Shown: in pieces, positions 1 to 8,546 of the stretch
How positions within the stretch are numbered: the first letter of the stretch is position 1
How the letters are laid out: each line of letters opens with the position of its first letter
Assembly (NCBI GenBank): GCA_030744095.1
Contig: JASLRF010000307.1
Coordinates: 1 to 18,716, forward strand
DNA from: Pirellulaceae bacterium
GTDB lineage: Bacteria; Planctomycetota; Planctomycetia; Pirellulales; Pirellulaceae
Direction: 5' to 3'
DNA: 18,716 nt
Made by a program: the position numbers and the translations under genes
The notes under the pieces: model-generated
Seen by the model: the letters and a program-made list of their open reading frames with translations, nothing else
Told to the model about the DNA's origin: nothing
Database searches by the model: none

Positions 1-900
1 CTTGGTCAATCCCCGGATCGCGATGTAGCGGACTTTTGGGAACTCGTCTTCGCGCGCAATGTGATCCCGATACTTGCGTCCTACAATGTTGGTGTCCATG
101 CCGGTACCGCTTATATTTTTGCCGATCTCGTCGATCAACAAGAGATCCGCCGTCTTGAACGGCAGTCGCGGCATCCACTGCTTGGCCTCGACCAAGAGCT
201 CTTTCTCACGTTCTTCAAAATCACTCGGCGCCACGGCGGCGATCTTGGCCGTTTCATCATAGCCATTTTCGATAATCGCCAGACCAGCAGCGATTCGACA
301 TTTGGACAGGACTTCGCGGGCGACGCTGCGCACAATCTGGCCGAAACTGTTGTCCTTGATGGCGCGATGATACACCTTTGCGCCGGCGTGTTTCCCTAAC
401 CCGATCAACATCATCTTCATCAGGCCGCTTTCGATGTCCCCCGTGAAGCCGGTATGAGGTTTGACACGACCACACACAATCACGTGATCCGCGGTGAAGG
501 CATGTCTGTCGAAATGCACGGGAAATCCTTCTTCGGCTTCACAAACGACTTCGGTTTCCATGCTGGCGCGAATGGGACATCCGCAATACGATTCGGTAAT
601 TCCGTAGCATTCAATAATCTTTCGTTGACCTTCCGCAGTGCCGCCGCCGTGACTGCCCATCGCGGGGACGATAAAGGGCTCCGCTCCAATCGCTCTGAGG
701 TGATCGACGGCGGCCTTGATGATCAGGTGGATGTTGGCGATACCTCGGCTACCTGCTGTGATCGCGACCGACTGACCCGGCTGAATCGTCTTGGACAGTT
801 CCAATTGCGACAGTTGCGCATCCACCGCAGCCGGGATGTCGTCTACACGCGGCCGCTCGAAAGTCTGACGAACGCGGAACATGAGTGGGTATGAGGACAT
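1..900 (-). CDS. LarA-like (DUF2088) protein, C-terminus cut by window edge
   Basis: The frame is open from an ATG at 900 to the left edge (300 codons, no stop), so the C-terminal part is outside. The start at 900 has GGAG 9 nt upstream; a second in-frame ATG lies 6 codons later. The protein reads like the N-terminal domain of the nickel-dependent lactate racemase (LarA/DUF2088) superfamily: a glycine-rich SRGIAN segment near residue 51, then PAMGSHGGGTAEGQ at 79-92 (position of the first active-site histidine), then GRVKPHTGFTGDIESGL at about 144-160 followed by GLGKHAGAKVYH. Known family members bind or process a pyridinium-type nickel-pincer cofactor and racemise or epimerise 2-hydroxy acids. 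Whether this paralogue does so is inference, since most planctomycete homologues are uncharacterised. It lies 124 bp downstream of the zinc peptidase gene on the same strand and could be co-transcribed. Family is fairly sure; substrate unknown. Confidence 0.8.
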   Translation of the reverse strand, partial: MSSYPLMFRVRQTFERPRVDDIPAAVDAQLSQLELSKTIQPGQSVAITAGSRGIANIHLIIKAAVDHLRAIGAEPFIVPAMGSHGGGTAEGQRKIIECYGITESYCGCPIRASMETEVVCEAEEGFPVHFDRHAFTADHVIVCGRVKPHTGFTGDIESGLMKMMLIGLGKHAGAKVYHRAIKDNSFGQIVRSVAREVLSKCRIAAGLAIIENGYDETAKIAAVAPSDFEEREKELLVEAKQWMPRLPFKTADLLLIDEIGKNISGTGMDTNIVGRKYRDHIAREDEFPKVRYIAIRGLTK

Positions 901-1024
901 GCGGTTCGGCTCCGAGTTTTCCTGGCGGGCAGCGTTGGTGGAGTGAAATACGAGTTCGTGAAACGAACTTGATTGTAACGCGAAAACCCAGGTCGTGCGA
1001 AGTGCTCCAGGCGCTCCAGTAGGA

Positions 1025-1771
1025 TCACGCCCGTCGGCTCATATATCGCAACATCCCGACCAGCGAGGTCAGAATCGTCTGTAAGGTGACAGCCAGATAG
1101 GTCAATGTGGCGGCGTTGATGATGTGTAAGACCGCCCGAAGATCTTCATCGGCCACGATATCCAGTTCCAGCAACCGCTGCTTCGCACGCCGACTAGCGT
1201 TGAGCTCGCCAGGCAGATTCGCGATCTGAAAGAAGACAGCGCCGCAGAACACGCAGGCACCCAACCAAATCAGCGGTCGAAATCCTACGCCCAGTATCAT
1301 TAAAATGATCCCTGCGCCGCTGCCGAAGCTGGCTGCGATTCCAGCCAGACCGAGAATTCTGACTCGAAAGTCCCCAGCGGCATGCTGCAACGCGTGCCCT
1401 GCTTCGTGCGCCGCAGTTCCCACAGCTGCCAGCGATCGCCCGTGATAGACCGGGCCGCTCAGTTGTAGGACTCGGTGGAGCGGCTCGTAGTGATCGCTCA
1501 ACGAGCCTGGTACTTGTTCGATAGCCACGTCTTCCAGCCCGGCGTCGTCGAGCACCTTGCGAGCCGCCGCAAAGCCGCTCATCCGCGCCGGCAGTCGTTG
1601 CGTCTGCCGCATTGTCAGGCGGATTACGACTTGCGCGGACACAGCCATCAAGACGGCGACGACCGTCGCCAGCAAGATCAGCGATTCAAATGGAATTCCC
1701 ACAGCGTTGATCGTCTCTGGCAGCAATACGAGTTGCTGCTTACGCGATAAGACCGTATACGACGTCGCCAT
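1025..1771 (-). CDS. YugP-type membrane zinc metallopeptidase (Zn_peptidase_2)
   Basis: A 248-residue frame with a hydrophobic N-terminal helix (about residues 30-50), the zinc motif HEAGHALQH at 122-130, two further hydrophobic segments (about 138-182), and the family signature NLPGELNASRRA at 185-196, whose Glu is the likely third zinc ligand. A last hydrophobic stretch is near 218-240. This order matches the neutral zinc metallopeptidases of the YugP family (usually about 225-230 residues), integral inner-membrane proteases of poorly known substrate. The ATG at 1771 lies inside the upstream DUF1501 gene (32-bp overlap) and gives an N-terminus longer than usual. An in-frame GTG at codon 24 (about 1702) would give 225 residues and start just before the membrane helix, but neither start has a strong ribosome-binding site. 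The overlap implies transcription with the DUF1501/DUF1549 pair, although a functional link is not established. Confidence 0.88.
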   Translation of the reverse strand: MATSYTVLSRKQQLVLLPETINAVGIPFESLILLATVVAVLMAVSAQVVIRLTMRQTQRLPARMSGFAAARKVLDDAGLEDVAIEQVPGSLSDHYEPLHRVLQLSGPVYHGRSLAAVGTAAHEAGHALQHAAGDFRVRILGLAGIAASFGSGAGIILMILGVGFRPLIWLGACVFCGAVFFQIANLPGELNASRRAKQRLLELDIVADEDLRAVLHIINAATLTYLAVTLQTILTSLVGMLRYMSRRA

Positions 1772-3149
1772 AGATATCGGTCAGGCGAAAATCGCGACCG
1801 GCGTAGCGATAGGTCAGTTGCGTGTGGTCCAGACCCAGCAGATGCAACATGGTGGCGTGTAGATCGTGAACATGGACCTTGTCCGCCACAGCGTAATAGC
1901 CGTAGTCGTCAGTCTGGCCGTAGGTTATCCCGCCCTTGATACCGCCGCCGGCGAGCCACATCGAATACCCTTGCGGATTGTGATCGCGGCCATCGTTGCC
2001 TTGTGCAACGGGCGTACGGCCGAACTCGCCGCCCCACAAGACTAACGTGTCGTCAAGCAGCCCTCTGGTTTTCAAGTCGGACAGCAGTGCAGCGATTGGC
2101 TGATCTACTTCGAAAGCGTTCTTGGTGTGGTCCTTCTTCAAATTGCCGTGTTGATCCCACTTATAACTGTGCGTGCACTGCACAAAACGGACGCCTTGTT
2201 CTATGAACCGCCGAGCCATCAAACACTGCCGGCCAAAATTGGCTGTCTTGCCGTTGTCCAGCCCATATTGCTTTCTGGTGGCGGCCGATTCGTTGCCAAT
2301 GTCCTGCAACTGTGGTGCCGTCGCTTGCATACGAAAGGCAAGTTCGAAGGAATTGATGCGGGCTTCCAGCACGGCGTCAGGACCCGTTTCAGACAAACGG
2401 ACCAGGTTCATTTCTTTTAACAAGTCCAGTTCGAACCGCTGCAACTCCACGGGCGTGCCGGCTGCATTTTCAATAAAGGGGATCTTGGCCTTGTCAGAAG
2501 GGATGCTGGCGTTGCCCAACGGCACACCTTGAAAGTCGGCCGGTAGAAATGCCGAGCCATATGCATTCGCACCACCATGCGTCAACGTCGGGCATATCGT
2601 AACAAAACCGGGCAGGTCTTGATTGCCGCTCCCTAAGCCGTAGGTCACCCAGGAACCAAAGCTAGGCCTGACAAACGTATCGCTGCCGGTGTGTAGTTCC
2701 AGCAGCGCGCCACCGTGGCGGGAATTCGAACAATGCATCGAGTTGATAATACACATGTCATCGACACGATTGGCCACATGCGGGAACAGTTCGCTAACCC
2801 ACGCGCCAGACTGACCATGTTGGCGGAATTCAAACGGCGATTTTAGCAAGTTGGCCGTGGCGCCCGACTGTACGCGCGGTTTGGCGAATGGGAGCGGCTT
2901 GCCATGATCGCGCTCGAGCAGCGGTTTGTAGTCGAACGTATCGACCTGCGACGGCCCACCATGCATGAAAAGGAAGATGACCTGTTTCGCCCGTGGCGCG
3001 AAATGAGGGGCCTTTTCCGTCAGCGGATGCGCTGCGGCTGTTTCTGAAAGCAATGATGCTAACGCCAGGCCACCGAATCCCGCACCGCACGTGCGCAGCA
3101 TGTCACGGCGTGAAACAGCCGGTTCGAAACGATGGCAAGCGTGTCGCAT
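1740..3149 (-). CDS. DUF1501 protein, Tat-exported, alkaline-phosphatase-like fold
   Basis: About 469 residues. The N-terminus carries a twin-arginine signal (SRRDMLRT at residues 13-20, then a hydrophobic stretch to ATAAA-type residues near 40), so the folded protein should be exported. It then shows HGGPSQVDTFDYKP (63-76), GGEFGRTP and DGRDHNP, all hallmarks of DUF1501, a family related in fold to sulfatases and alkaline phosphatases. The ATG at 3149 is preferred over the TTG one codon earlier. It begins 5 bp after the stop of the PSCyt1/DUF1549/DUF1553 gene. This pair recurs many times per genome in Planctomycetes and is generally thought to act together outside the cytoplasm, but its reaction is not established. 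The 3' end overlaps the zinc-peptidase gene. Family assignment is secure, function open. Confidence 0.95.
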   Translation of the reverse strand: MRHACHRFEPAVSRRDMLRTCGAGFGGLALASLLSETAAAHPLTEKAPHFAPRAKQVIFLFMHGGPSQVDTFDYKPLLERDHGKPLPFAKPRVQSGATANLLKSPFEFRQHGQSGAWVSELFPHVANRVDDMCIINSMHCSNSRHGGALLELHTGSDTFVRPSFGSWVTYGLGSGNQDLPGFVTICPTLTHGGANAYGSAFLPADFQGVPLGNASIPSDKAKIPFIENAAGTPVELQRFELDLLKEMNLVRLSETGPDAVLEARINSFELAFRMQATAPQLQDIGNESAATRKQYGLDNGKTANFGRQCLMARRFIEQGVRFVQCTHSYKWDQHGNLKKDHTKNAFEVDQPIAALLSDLKTRGLLDDTLVLWGGEFGRTPVAQGNDGRDHNPQGYSMWLAGGGIKGGITYGQTDDYGYYAVADKVHVHDLHATMLHLLGLDHTQLTYRYAGRDFRLTDIYGDVVYGLIA

Positions 3150-3154
3150 CAATG

Positions 3155-6100
3155 CTATTCCAGGAAGATAAATTCATTGGTCGCCAGGATAACCCGACAA
3201 AAACTCTGCCACGCTCGGATCCGCCCTTCAAGCGGCTCAATGTCAGCCGCCTGGCGCATCGTGTACGCTTGAACGTAGCTGGTCGCTCGTGAGATTTCAG
3301 ACGTTGTTGGCGGGCGTCCCAAGGTGCGCTGGTAGGTGACACGCACGCGCCCGGCATCGTCCCCGTCGTCAGCCGTCAGCCATTCCGCCAAAGCTCGCGT
3401 CTGCTCGGTGACAAACTTGCTGTTCATGATGAACAACGCTTGCGGTGCCACGGTAGTCGATTGTCGCCGTCCGCTCATCACGCTGGGATCAGCAAAGTCG
3501 AACGCCTGAAAGACTTCGTAGAGTGCGCTACGCACAACTGGCAGGTACAGAGACCGGCGGTTCGTCTGATAGGCGACGGGATCGACGTTGGCGGTGTTGG
3601 TGACGTACTTGCGGTTTTCCGTGGGCAAGATCGATCCGCCAATCTGTTCGTCCAACCGGCCGCTGATGGCCAACATGGCGTCACGAATTGCTTCAGCTTC
3701 AAGCCGCCGACGGTTGAACCTCCACAGCAGGCGATTCTCCGGATCGATCGCGGCGGCGTGCGCATTCCATTGAGTACTCATTTGATACGTCGCCGAGAGC
3801 AGAATCAGCCGATGCAATTCCTTCAGGGACCAGCCGGATTCGACGAACCGCGTTGCCAGCCAGTCCAACAGCTGTGGGTGTGTGGGCGTTTGGCCCAGCC
3901 GACCAAGGTTGTCGGGTGAGCGGACCAGACCTTCGCCGAAATGCCATTGCCACACGCGATTGACAATCACGCGGGCGGTCAACGGATGGTCAGCCCTGGT
4001 CATCCACCTGGCTAGCTCCAAGCGACCACTTCCGTTAGCGCTGATGGGTGTCGTGGCGTGGCGCTCAAACGCGACGGGGAAACGACGCGCTACAACACGG
4101 CCTTTGGTCAGATGGCTTCCGCGGAAGTGAATCCGGATATCTTCGGGTGTGCCATCGGACACCGCCATCGTGGTGGGCAACTTCAACATTGCCTGTTCTT
4201 GCTCTTGTTTCTTTGCGCGGAGGGCGACCAGTTCCTGTCGTGTAGCATCGGGAAAGTGGGTCTCGATCGAACTGCTCGACTTGAACGGACCCGCGTCGTC
4301 GAACAACACCGCGCGCAGCTGTTCCTCCAGTGGGTTGTCTTGCTCGGCATCTTGGTCCAGCAGCCCGGCGGCCCGCTTGCTGAACTGACCTGCCAATTCG
4401 TGTAGATCGAAGGTTTGGGTTGGAGTGGCAGAGATCTCGTTAAGTGCTGCCTGCCAATTCGGGCTCTCAAGACCCGCGGCAAACGCGTTCCAGACGGCCA
4501 GCGGCGAATCGGAATCCGCTGCCAATCCGTTCAAGTACCTGGTCCATTGAACGACGAATTCCGATTTCGGTGTGAAGTCGCCGGACTGCCGCTCAAGACC
4601 GCCGGCTGACGAATCGATCAACTGCGAGACTGCCACGAACATCAACTTATCGATGTGCGGAATCGGTCCGTCACGATCGAATCGGATGGTACACGGTCCC
4701 GCTGGCAAACTGCATTGTCCTTCAATGGACCAGCGCTGCGTATCCGGATACCAACTGCCAGTGACTTCGCCACAAGCCGCCGAATTGACCGACTTCCCAG
4801 CCACGGTCAATCGCGTGGGTCGTGCCTCCGCAGCGGCATAGCGAACGGCAATTGCATACGATCCTGCGCGCGAAATCGAAAACTCCAATTCACCGTGATT
4901 TGGGCCGCCGGGGCCGGCGATTACCCCGATACCCTCGCCATAGCCGTCGGCTAGTGAGACGAGATTACCTCGCTTTACAGTTTCGGCCTCGACGACAACG
5001 GCTTCGTCTGTCTCGGATGAGGCGGCAATGGTGGCGAGCCGAGTTGTTGCAGCGTCGAGTTTCCGTTGTCGTTCGGCGGCCAGCAGATAGTCGCCCAGCT
5101 GTCGCCGGTCGTCGTTGACGACTTCTAACGTCGTGCTGTTAACCAAGGTATCAATCTGCGCGATCGTGGCAGCAGCACGTTGTTGCTGCTGCTGTTGGCG
5201 CTGGATGTCCGCGGCGGAAGCCAAAGGCCGTTCCTGCCAGCGAGCCACAACGCTGAAATTCTCCATCGTCTTGGTGCTTTTGAAAATCCCGGCCAGTGCG
5301 TAATAGTCCGAGGTGAGCAGTGGATCAAACTTGTGATCGTGGCATCGCGCGCAGCCCAGCGTCAGGCCCATGAATGCCCGACCCAGCGTGTCGATCTGCT
5401 CGTCGATAATGTCCATCTGCATTTTGACCGGATCATCCTCGGCCAGCATTTTCGCGCCCAAGGTCAAAAAGCCTGTCGCGGCCAGCGCGTCCTTGCTGGC
5501 GTCGCCCGTTAGGTGAACGGCCAACAGGTCGCCAGCAATCTGTTCTCGAACGAATTGATCGAACGGTTTGTCTCGATTCAGCGCGGCCACAACATAATCG
5601 CGATACCGGTACGCATTGGCGTAAGCCAGGTTCTCATCCATGCCGTTGGAATCGGCATAGCGAGCCACGTCCAACCAATGTCTCCCCCAGCGTTGGCCAT
5701 ACCTGGGTGATTGCAACAGTCGATCGACGAGCCGCGCGAAGGCATCGGGCGCTTCGTCTTGCAAGAAGGCGTCAATCTCGTCCGGCGTCGGAGGCAGACC
5801 GGTCAAGTCGAACGTAACACGCCGAATCAGTGTTCGCCGTGTTGCCCGAGGCGCGGGATGACATCCTGCTTCGTTGAGCCGTGCCAAAATGAACGCGTCC
5901 AGCGGCAACCGCGCCCAGGCATCGCGGCCGATGTCGGGAGCGACGGGCGAGGCAATCGGTTGTAAGGACCAAAAGTCTAGTTCTTCGAGCCGCAACTTGC
6001 GATCAACGTCATTTGCCGCCGGCGCCACAACCGGCGCGGGCAAACTGTCGGGCCATGGCGCGCCCATCTTGACCCAAGCGATCAAGTCCGCGATCTGTCG

Positions 6101-6454
6101 CGCCGGCAACTTCGTTTTGGGAGGCATTTTGAGAACCTCACCATGCCGCACCGCGCGGATGAATAAGCTCGCATCAGCGTTCTCGGGCACCAGAGCCGGA
6201 CCGCGCTTGCCGCCGCGGAGGAAACCGTTCAACGAATCCAGGCGAAGGTCGCCCTCGGATTGGTCCTCGTTGTGGCAATCCAAACAGTGCTCGGACAGTA
6301 CGGGGCGTACCCGTTTTTCGAAAAAGTCGTTGCCTGGTACCGCCGTTTCGTCAGCACGAACCGGCGCGGTGCCAGCGACCGTGCCAGACCACAGCAACGA
6401 CCCTACATAGAGCCAGGCAGCAATTCGAGTTAGGGGAATAAGGTGGAAAGGCAT
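3155..6454 (-). CDS. PSCyt1-DUF1549-CBM-like-DUF1553 secreted protein
   Basis: A 1099-residue secreted protein with a signal peptide at about 1-35 (hydrophobic core, then VRADE). A planctomycete cytochrome c domain (PSCyt1) follows at about 45-135 with one haem-binding CxxCH at 57-61 (CLDCH) and a distal KMPPK that could supply the axial Met. DUF1549 spans about 158-400, with RWGRHWLDVARYADS and a second CxxCH at 368-372 (CARCH). A short Gln run (420-425) and a helical linker precede an inserted beta-rich domain at about 486-607. It starts VVEAETV, ends HIDKLMF, and resembles carbohydrate-binding modules of the CBM6/CBM35 type. DUF1553 occupies about 808-1090 (RVIVNRVWQWHFGEGLVRS; LGRPPT near the end). 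No good Shine-Dalgarno site is seen before the ATG. Probably a haem-carrying extracytoplasmic protein partnered with DUF1501; involvement with polysaccharides is inferred from the insert. Confidence 0.95.
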   Translation of the reverse strand: MPFHLIPLTRIAAWLYVGSLLWSGTVAGTAPVRADETAVPGNDFFEKRVRPVLSEHCLDCHNEDQSEGDLRLDSLNGFLRGGKRGPALVPENADASLFIRAVRHGEVLKMPPKTKLPARQIADLIAWVKMGAPWPDSLPAPVVAPAANDVDRKLRLEELDFWSLQPIASPVAPDIGRDAWARLPLDAFILARLNEAGCHPAPRATRRTLIRRVTFDLTGLPPTPDEIDAFLQDEAPDAFARLVDRLLQSPRYGQRWGRHWLDVARYADSNGMDENLAYANAYRYRDYVVAALNRDKPFDQFVREQIAGDLLAVHLTGDASKDALAATGFLTLGAKMLAEDDPVKMQMDIIDEQIDTLGRAFMGLTLGCARCHDHKFDPLLTSDYYALAGIFKSTKTMENFSVVARWQERPLASAADIQRQQQQQQRAAATIAQIDTLVNSTTLEVVNDDRRQLGDYLLAAERQRKLDAATTRLATIAASSETDEAVVVEAETVKRGNLVSLADGYGEGIGVIAGPGGPNHGELEFSISRAGSYAIAVRYAAAEARPTRLTVAGKSVNSAACGEVTGSWYPDTQRWSIEGQCSLPAGPCTIRFDRDGPIPHIDKLMFVAVSQLIDSSAGGLERQSGDFTPKSEFVVQWTRYLNGLAADSDSPLAVWNAFAAGLESPNWQAALNEISATPTQTFDLHELAGQFSKRAAGLLDQDAEQDNPLEEQLRAVLFDDAGPFKSSSSIETHFPDATRQELVALRAKKQEQEQAMLKLPTTMAVSDGTPEDIRIHFRGSHLTKGRVVARRFPVAFERHATTPISANGSGRLELARWMTRADHPLTARVIVNRVWQWHFGEGLVRSPDNLGRLGQTPTHPQLLDWLATRFVESGWSLKELHRLILLSATYQMSTQWNAHAAAIDPENRLLWRFNRRRLEAEAIRDAMLAISGRLDEQIGGSILPTENRKYVTNTANVDPVAYQTNRRSLYLPVVRSALYEVFQAFDFADPSVMSGRRQSTTVAPQALFIMNSKFVTEQTRALAEWLTADDGDDAGRVRVTYQRTLGRPPTTSEISRATSYVQAYTMRQAADIEPLEGRIRAWQSFCRVILATNEFIFLE

Positions 6455-6570
6455 TAAGGTGAGTCCGACAGGAACACTGCGGATATCGATGCATCTACGG
6501 ACGTTTATACACCGAAGGCCAGCGGAATTAAAGACAATAGCCCGTTGTCACGAGCCATCGTCCCGGTGAT

Positions 6571-7335
6571 TTACGGCAGCATCACACGTCCACCGCTGGC
6601 CACAATCGTCTGGCCCGTCATGTAACGTGACCGTTCCGAGAGCAAGAACAAGACCATTTCGGCGATATCGTCTGGTTGGCCGAGCCGACCGAGTGGTGTG
6701 TTGGCCACGAGCGATTCGCGGACTCGCGGATCCACGTCTTTGATAATTTCCGTGTCGATCAAACCTGGTGCGACTGCGTTGACACGAATGTTGTATTCGG
6801 CCACTGCCGCCGCCAGACTCTTCGTCAGCGCGGTCATTCCGGCCTTGCTGACGGAGTAGGCAATGGACATCGGTCGCGCTTGGAGAGCAGAGATCGACGA
6901 CATGTTGACGATCCGACCGAACTGCCGCTGGATCATGCCCGCCTTCACTGCCCACGTCACGCGATAGCAACCTGTCAGATTGATATCCAGCGTCCGCTGC
7001 CATTGCTCGGGCGTCGTCTCTTCGTGCGAAATGAAATCGAAGATGCCAGCGTTGTTTACCAGCAGGTCGATCGGGCCCAACGCCGCTTCCACGTTGGTGA
7101 CCATGCTGCTGACGGCTTCGTCCGATGTGACGTCTGCCTGACACGCGAACGCAGTGCCATCGTCGGATTCGATCCGTGCGACGAGCTGTTTGGCGGCTGA
7201 ACTGCTGGAGCGATAATTGACCGCCACGCGTGCGCCTGCTTTGGCCAAGAGAAGGCAACAGGCAGCACCGATTCCCTTGGCCCCACCAGTCACCAGGGCA
7301 GTGCGACCCTCCAAGTCTCGCGTGGATTCAGGCAT
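6571..7335 (-). CDS. SDR-family oxidoreductase (FabG-like)
   Basis: 254 residues, a classical short-chain dehydrogenase/reductase. Cofactor-binding TGGAKGIG is at 16-23, NNAG at 94-97, and the catalytic set is Ser147, Tyr160 and Lys164 (YSVSK), with Asn118 in the usual position. The C-terminus has GRLGQPDDIAEMVLFLLS and TGQTIVASGG, as in 3-oxoacyl-ACP reductase-like enzymes. The start at 7335 is chosen over an upstream in-frame ATG at 7377. It has AAGGAG 10 nt upstream, and the upstream start would add 14 atypical residues and bury the gene deeper in its neighbour. It overlaps the 3' end of the amidase gene by 8 bp (ATGCCTGA), which indicates translational coupling. The coupling and the non-lipid neighbours suggest a catabolic or detoxifying dehydrogenase rather than the housekeeping FabG, but the substrate cannot be read from sequence. 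Confidence 0.93.
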   Translation of the reverse strand: MPESTRDLEGRTALVTGGAKGIGAACCLLLAKAGARVAVNYRSSSSAAKQLVARIESDDGTAFACQADVTSDEAVSSMVTNVEAALGPIDLLVNNAGIFDFISHEETTPEQWQRTLDINLTGCYRVTWAVKAGMIQRQFGRIVNMSSISALQARPMSIAYSVSKAGMTALTKSLAAAVAEYNIRVNAVAPGLIDTEIIKDVDPRVRESLVANTPLGRLGQPDDIAEMVLFLLSERSRYMTGQTIVASGGRVMLP

Positions 7336-8215
7336 CGTCAAGCAACTCCTTGGAGATTTTGGTGGCGACGGTGCCAATGTCGAAATAGCCGACGGAAATC
7401 TGTCCGGCGTGCGTCAGCAAGTCATACGCCCGCCAACGGTTCCAACCGAATTCGGATTCCATCCACAAGATCAGCCAGGCGTAGGCTTGTGCGATGGAAC
7501 GCTCCATCGGACAACCCGTGGCGATCGTCATGATCTCATCGGGCGATTCGATCCGTGGCGCCGGGATCGTCTTGTTCTTGATCAACTCGACCCGCAGCGT
7601 TGTGTGCGATGCCATTTCGAGGCCGCTGGCCGACAGTTCACCGTGACCCATCGTGGCGTGCGCGTCGCCTAGATACAAATAGGCACCCTCGACAAAGATC
7701 GGCAAGTACACGGTGTTGCCGGGCGCCGTTTCAATGATGTCCATATTGCCACCGTGTGGTCCGGCGGGACCTGTGGTGGGAACGCCAGTCCCAGGTGCCG
7801 TGCCGATGCAGCCAAGCATCGGTCGGTAGGGAAGTGTGATCGTGTCGCTCCAGAATACTCTGCCATCCTGGATTGGGCAGATGTGCGTGCCGTGCGGACA
7901 ATCATCGCCGAGCCATTGGGTCAGCTGTTTGGGATCGCTGGTCCGCGTTGCGCATTGGTCGAGTGCAGGGGCGATCTCCAGAATGTGAACCGCTAGCGTG
8001 TCGCCCGGTTCGGCATCTTCGATAAAGATCGGTCCCGTCTGCGGATTGCCGAACGGCTTTCTTGACTTGTCGCGACGATCCTCGTTCGCTCGAATCTGTC
8101 CCGAGAAGGCGTCCTCCGTTTCGACTAATACGGTTTCGCCCGAACTGATGGTTAAGCGCGGTTGATTGTGCCGACTGAATTCGTAATACAGTGGGCCGAG
8201 TGGAATTCGTTTCAT
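7328..8215 (-). CDS. Acetamidase/formamidase-family hydrolase
   Basis: 295 residues, matching the FmdA/AmdA family in length and motifs. NPQTGPIFIEDAEPGD is at 57-72, a Gly-rich HGGNMD segment at 154-159, and the signature GDAHATMGHGELSASGLE at 183-200. In many relatives the second motif reads MGDGE or QGDGE; here His replaces the Asp. The family hydrolyses short amides such as formamide or acetamide to the acid plus ammonia, using a zinc or metal site in the characterised members. It is the first gene of a two-gene unit with the SDR enzyme. The upstream DNA holds the repeat element described separately. No clear Shine-Dalgarno site precedes the ATG. The family call is strong; formamide as the actual substrate is a guess. 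Confidence 0.92.
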   Translation of the reverse strand: MKRIPLGPLYYEFSRHNQPRLTISSGETVLVETEDAFSGQIRANEDRRDKSRKPFGNPQTGPIFIEDAEPGDTLAVHILEIAPALDQCATRTSDPKQLTQWLGDDCPHGTHICPIQDGRVFWSDTITLPYRPMLGCIGTAPGTGVPTTGPAGPHGGNMDIIETAPGNTVYLPIFVEGAYLYLGDAHATMGHGELSASGLEMASHTTLRVELIKNKTIPAPRIESPDEIMTIATGCPMERSIAQAYAWLILWMESEFGWNRWRAYDLLTHAGQISVGYFDIGTVATKISKELLDDA

Positions 8216-8295
8216 GATTTAATGACCGGAGAAATGGTAGATGCTAAGCAGTGAACATCGTGGCGCTGGACGGCGACAGAAACAAGCCCCGCAAA

Positions 8296-8521
8296 CTGGT
8301 TGTCCTGGTTGTGCCCGGGTCTGGCTGGTTGTGGCAGGGTCCCGGTCGCGGCAGAATCCCCAGTTGTGGCCGGGTCTCCCGACCGACCATGCGTCGCGAC
8401 CGAAGGTCTCCCTTTCTGAGCGCTGGCTGAAGACAATCCGGTTGCGGAGTGGAGACCTTCGGTCGGCGTCGTGTCTCGGTCGGGAGACCGGGGCACAGCA
8501 GTGGACCGGGACACAACAAGG
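8296..8521. repeat. Palindromic repeat element of 15-17-nt units around a 51-nt-arm inverted repeat
   Basis: The 331-bp gap 8216-8546 has no credible gene but strong internal structure. The core is an imperfect inverted repeat: 8361-8411 against 8451-8501, with a 39-nt spacer. Inside it, GGTCTCCCGACCGA (8373-8386) matches the complement of 8476-8489 exactly. The 15 bases at 8397-8411 (CGACCGAAGGTCTCC) match the complement of 8451-8465 apart from what borders them, with a mismatched stretch of about 10 nt between the two paired blocks. Flanking the core are degenerate units of one type: CTGGTTGTGCCCGGGT (8305-8320), CTGGTTGTGGCAGGGT (8325-8340), CCAGTTGTGGCCGGGT (8360-8375) on plus, and two more on minus at 8505-8521 and 8487-8501. 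A partial unit is at 8296-8304. Such DNA resembles the dispersed non-coding repeats of planctomycete genomes (inference). It could form a very stable hairpin between two same-strand transcription units. Confidence 0.75.
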
Positions 8522-8546
8522 AGACCGGCGCACTGAGTTGCCCAGG

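Noticed and set aside
5180..5197. Trinucleotide run encoding six glutamines in the DUF1549 protein
   Set aside because: Too short to be a notable microsatellite; it lies in a helical linker where such runs are common.
6504..6512. TATAAA on the minus strand as a promoter of the DUF1549 gene
   Set aside because: The nearest -35-like hexamer (TTGTCT) is 22 bp away, too far for a standard sigma-70 promoter.
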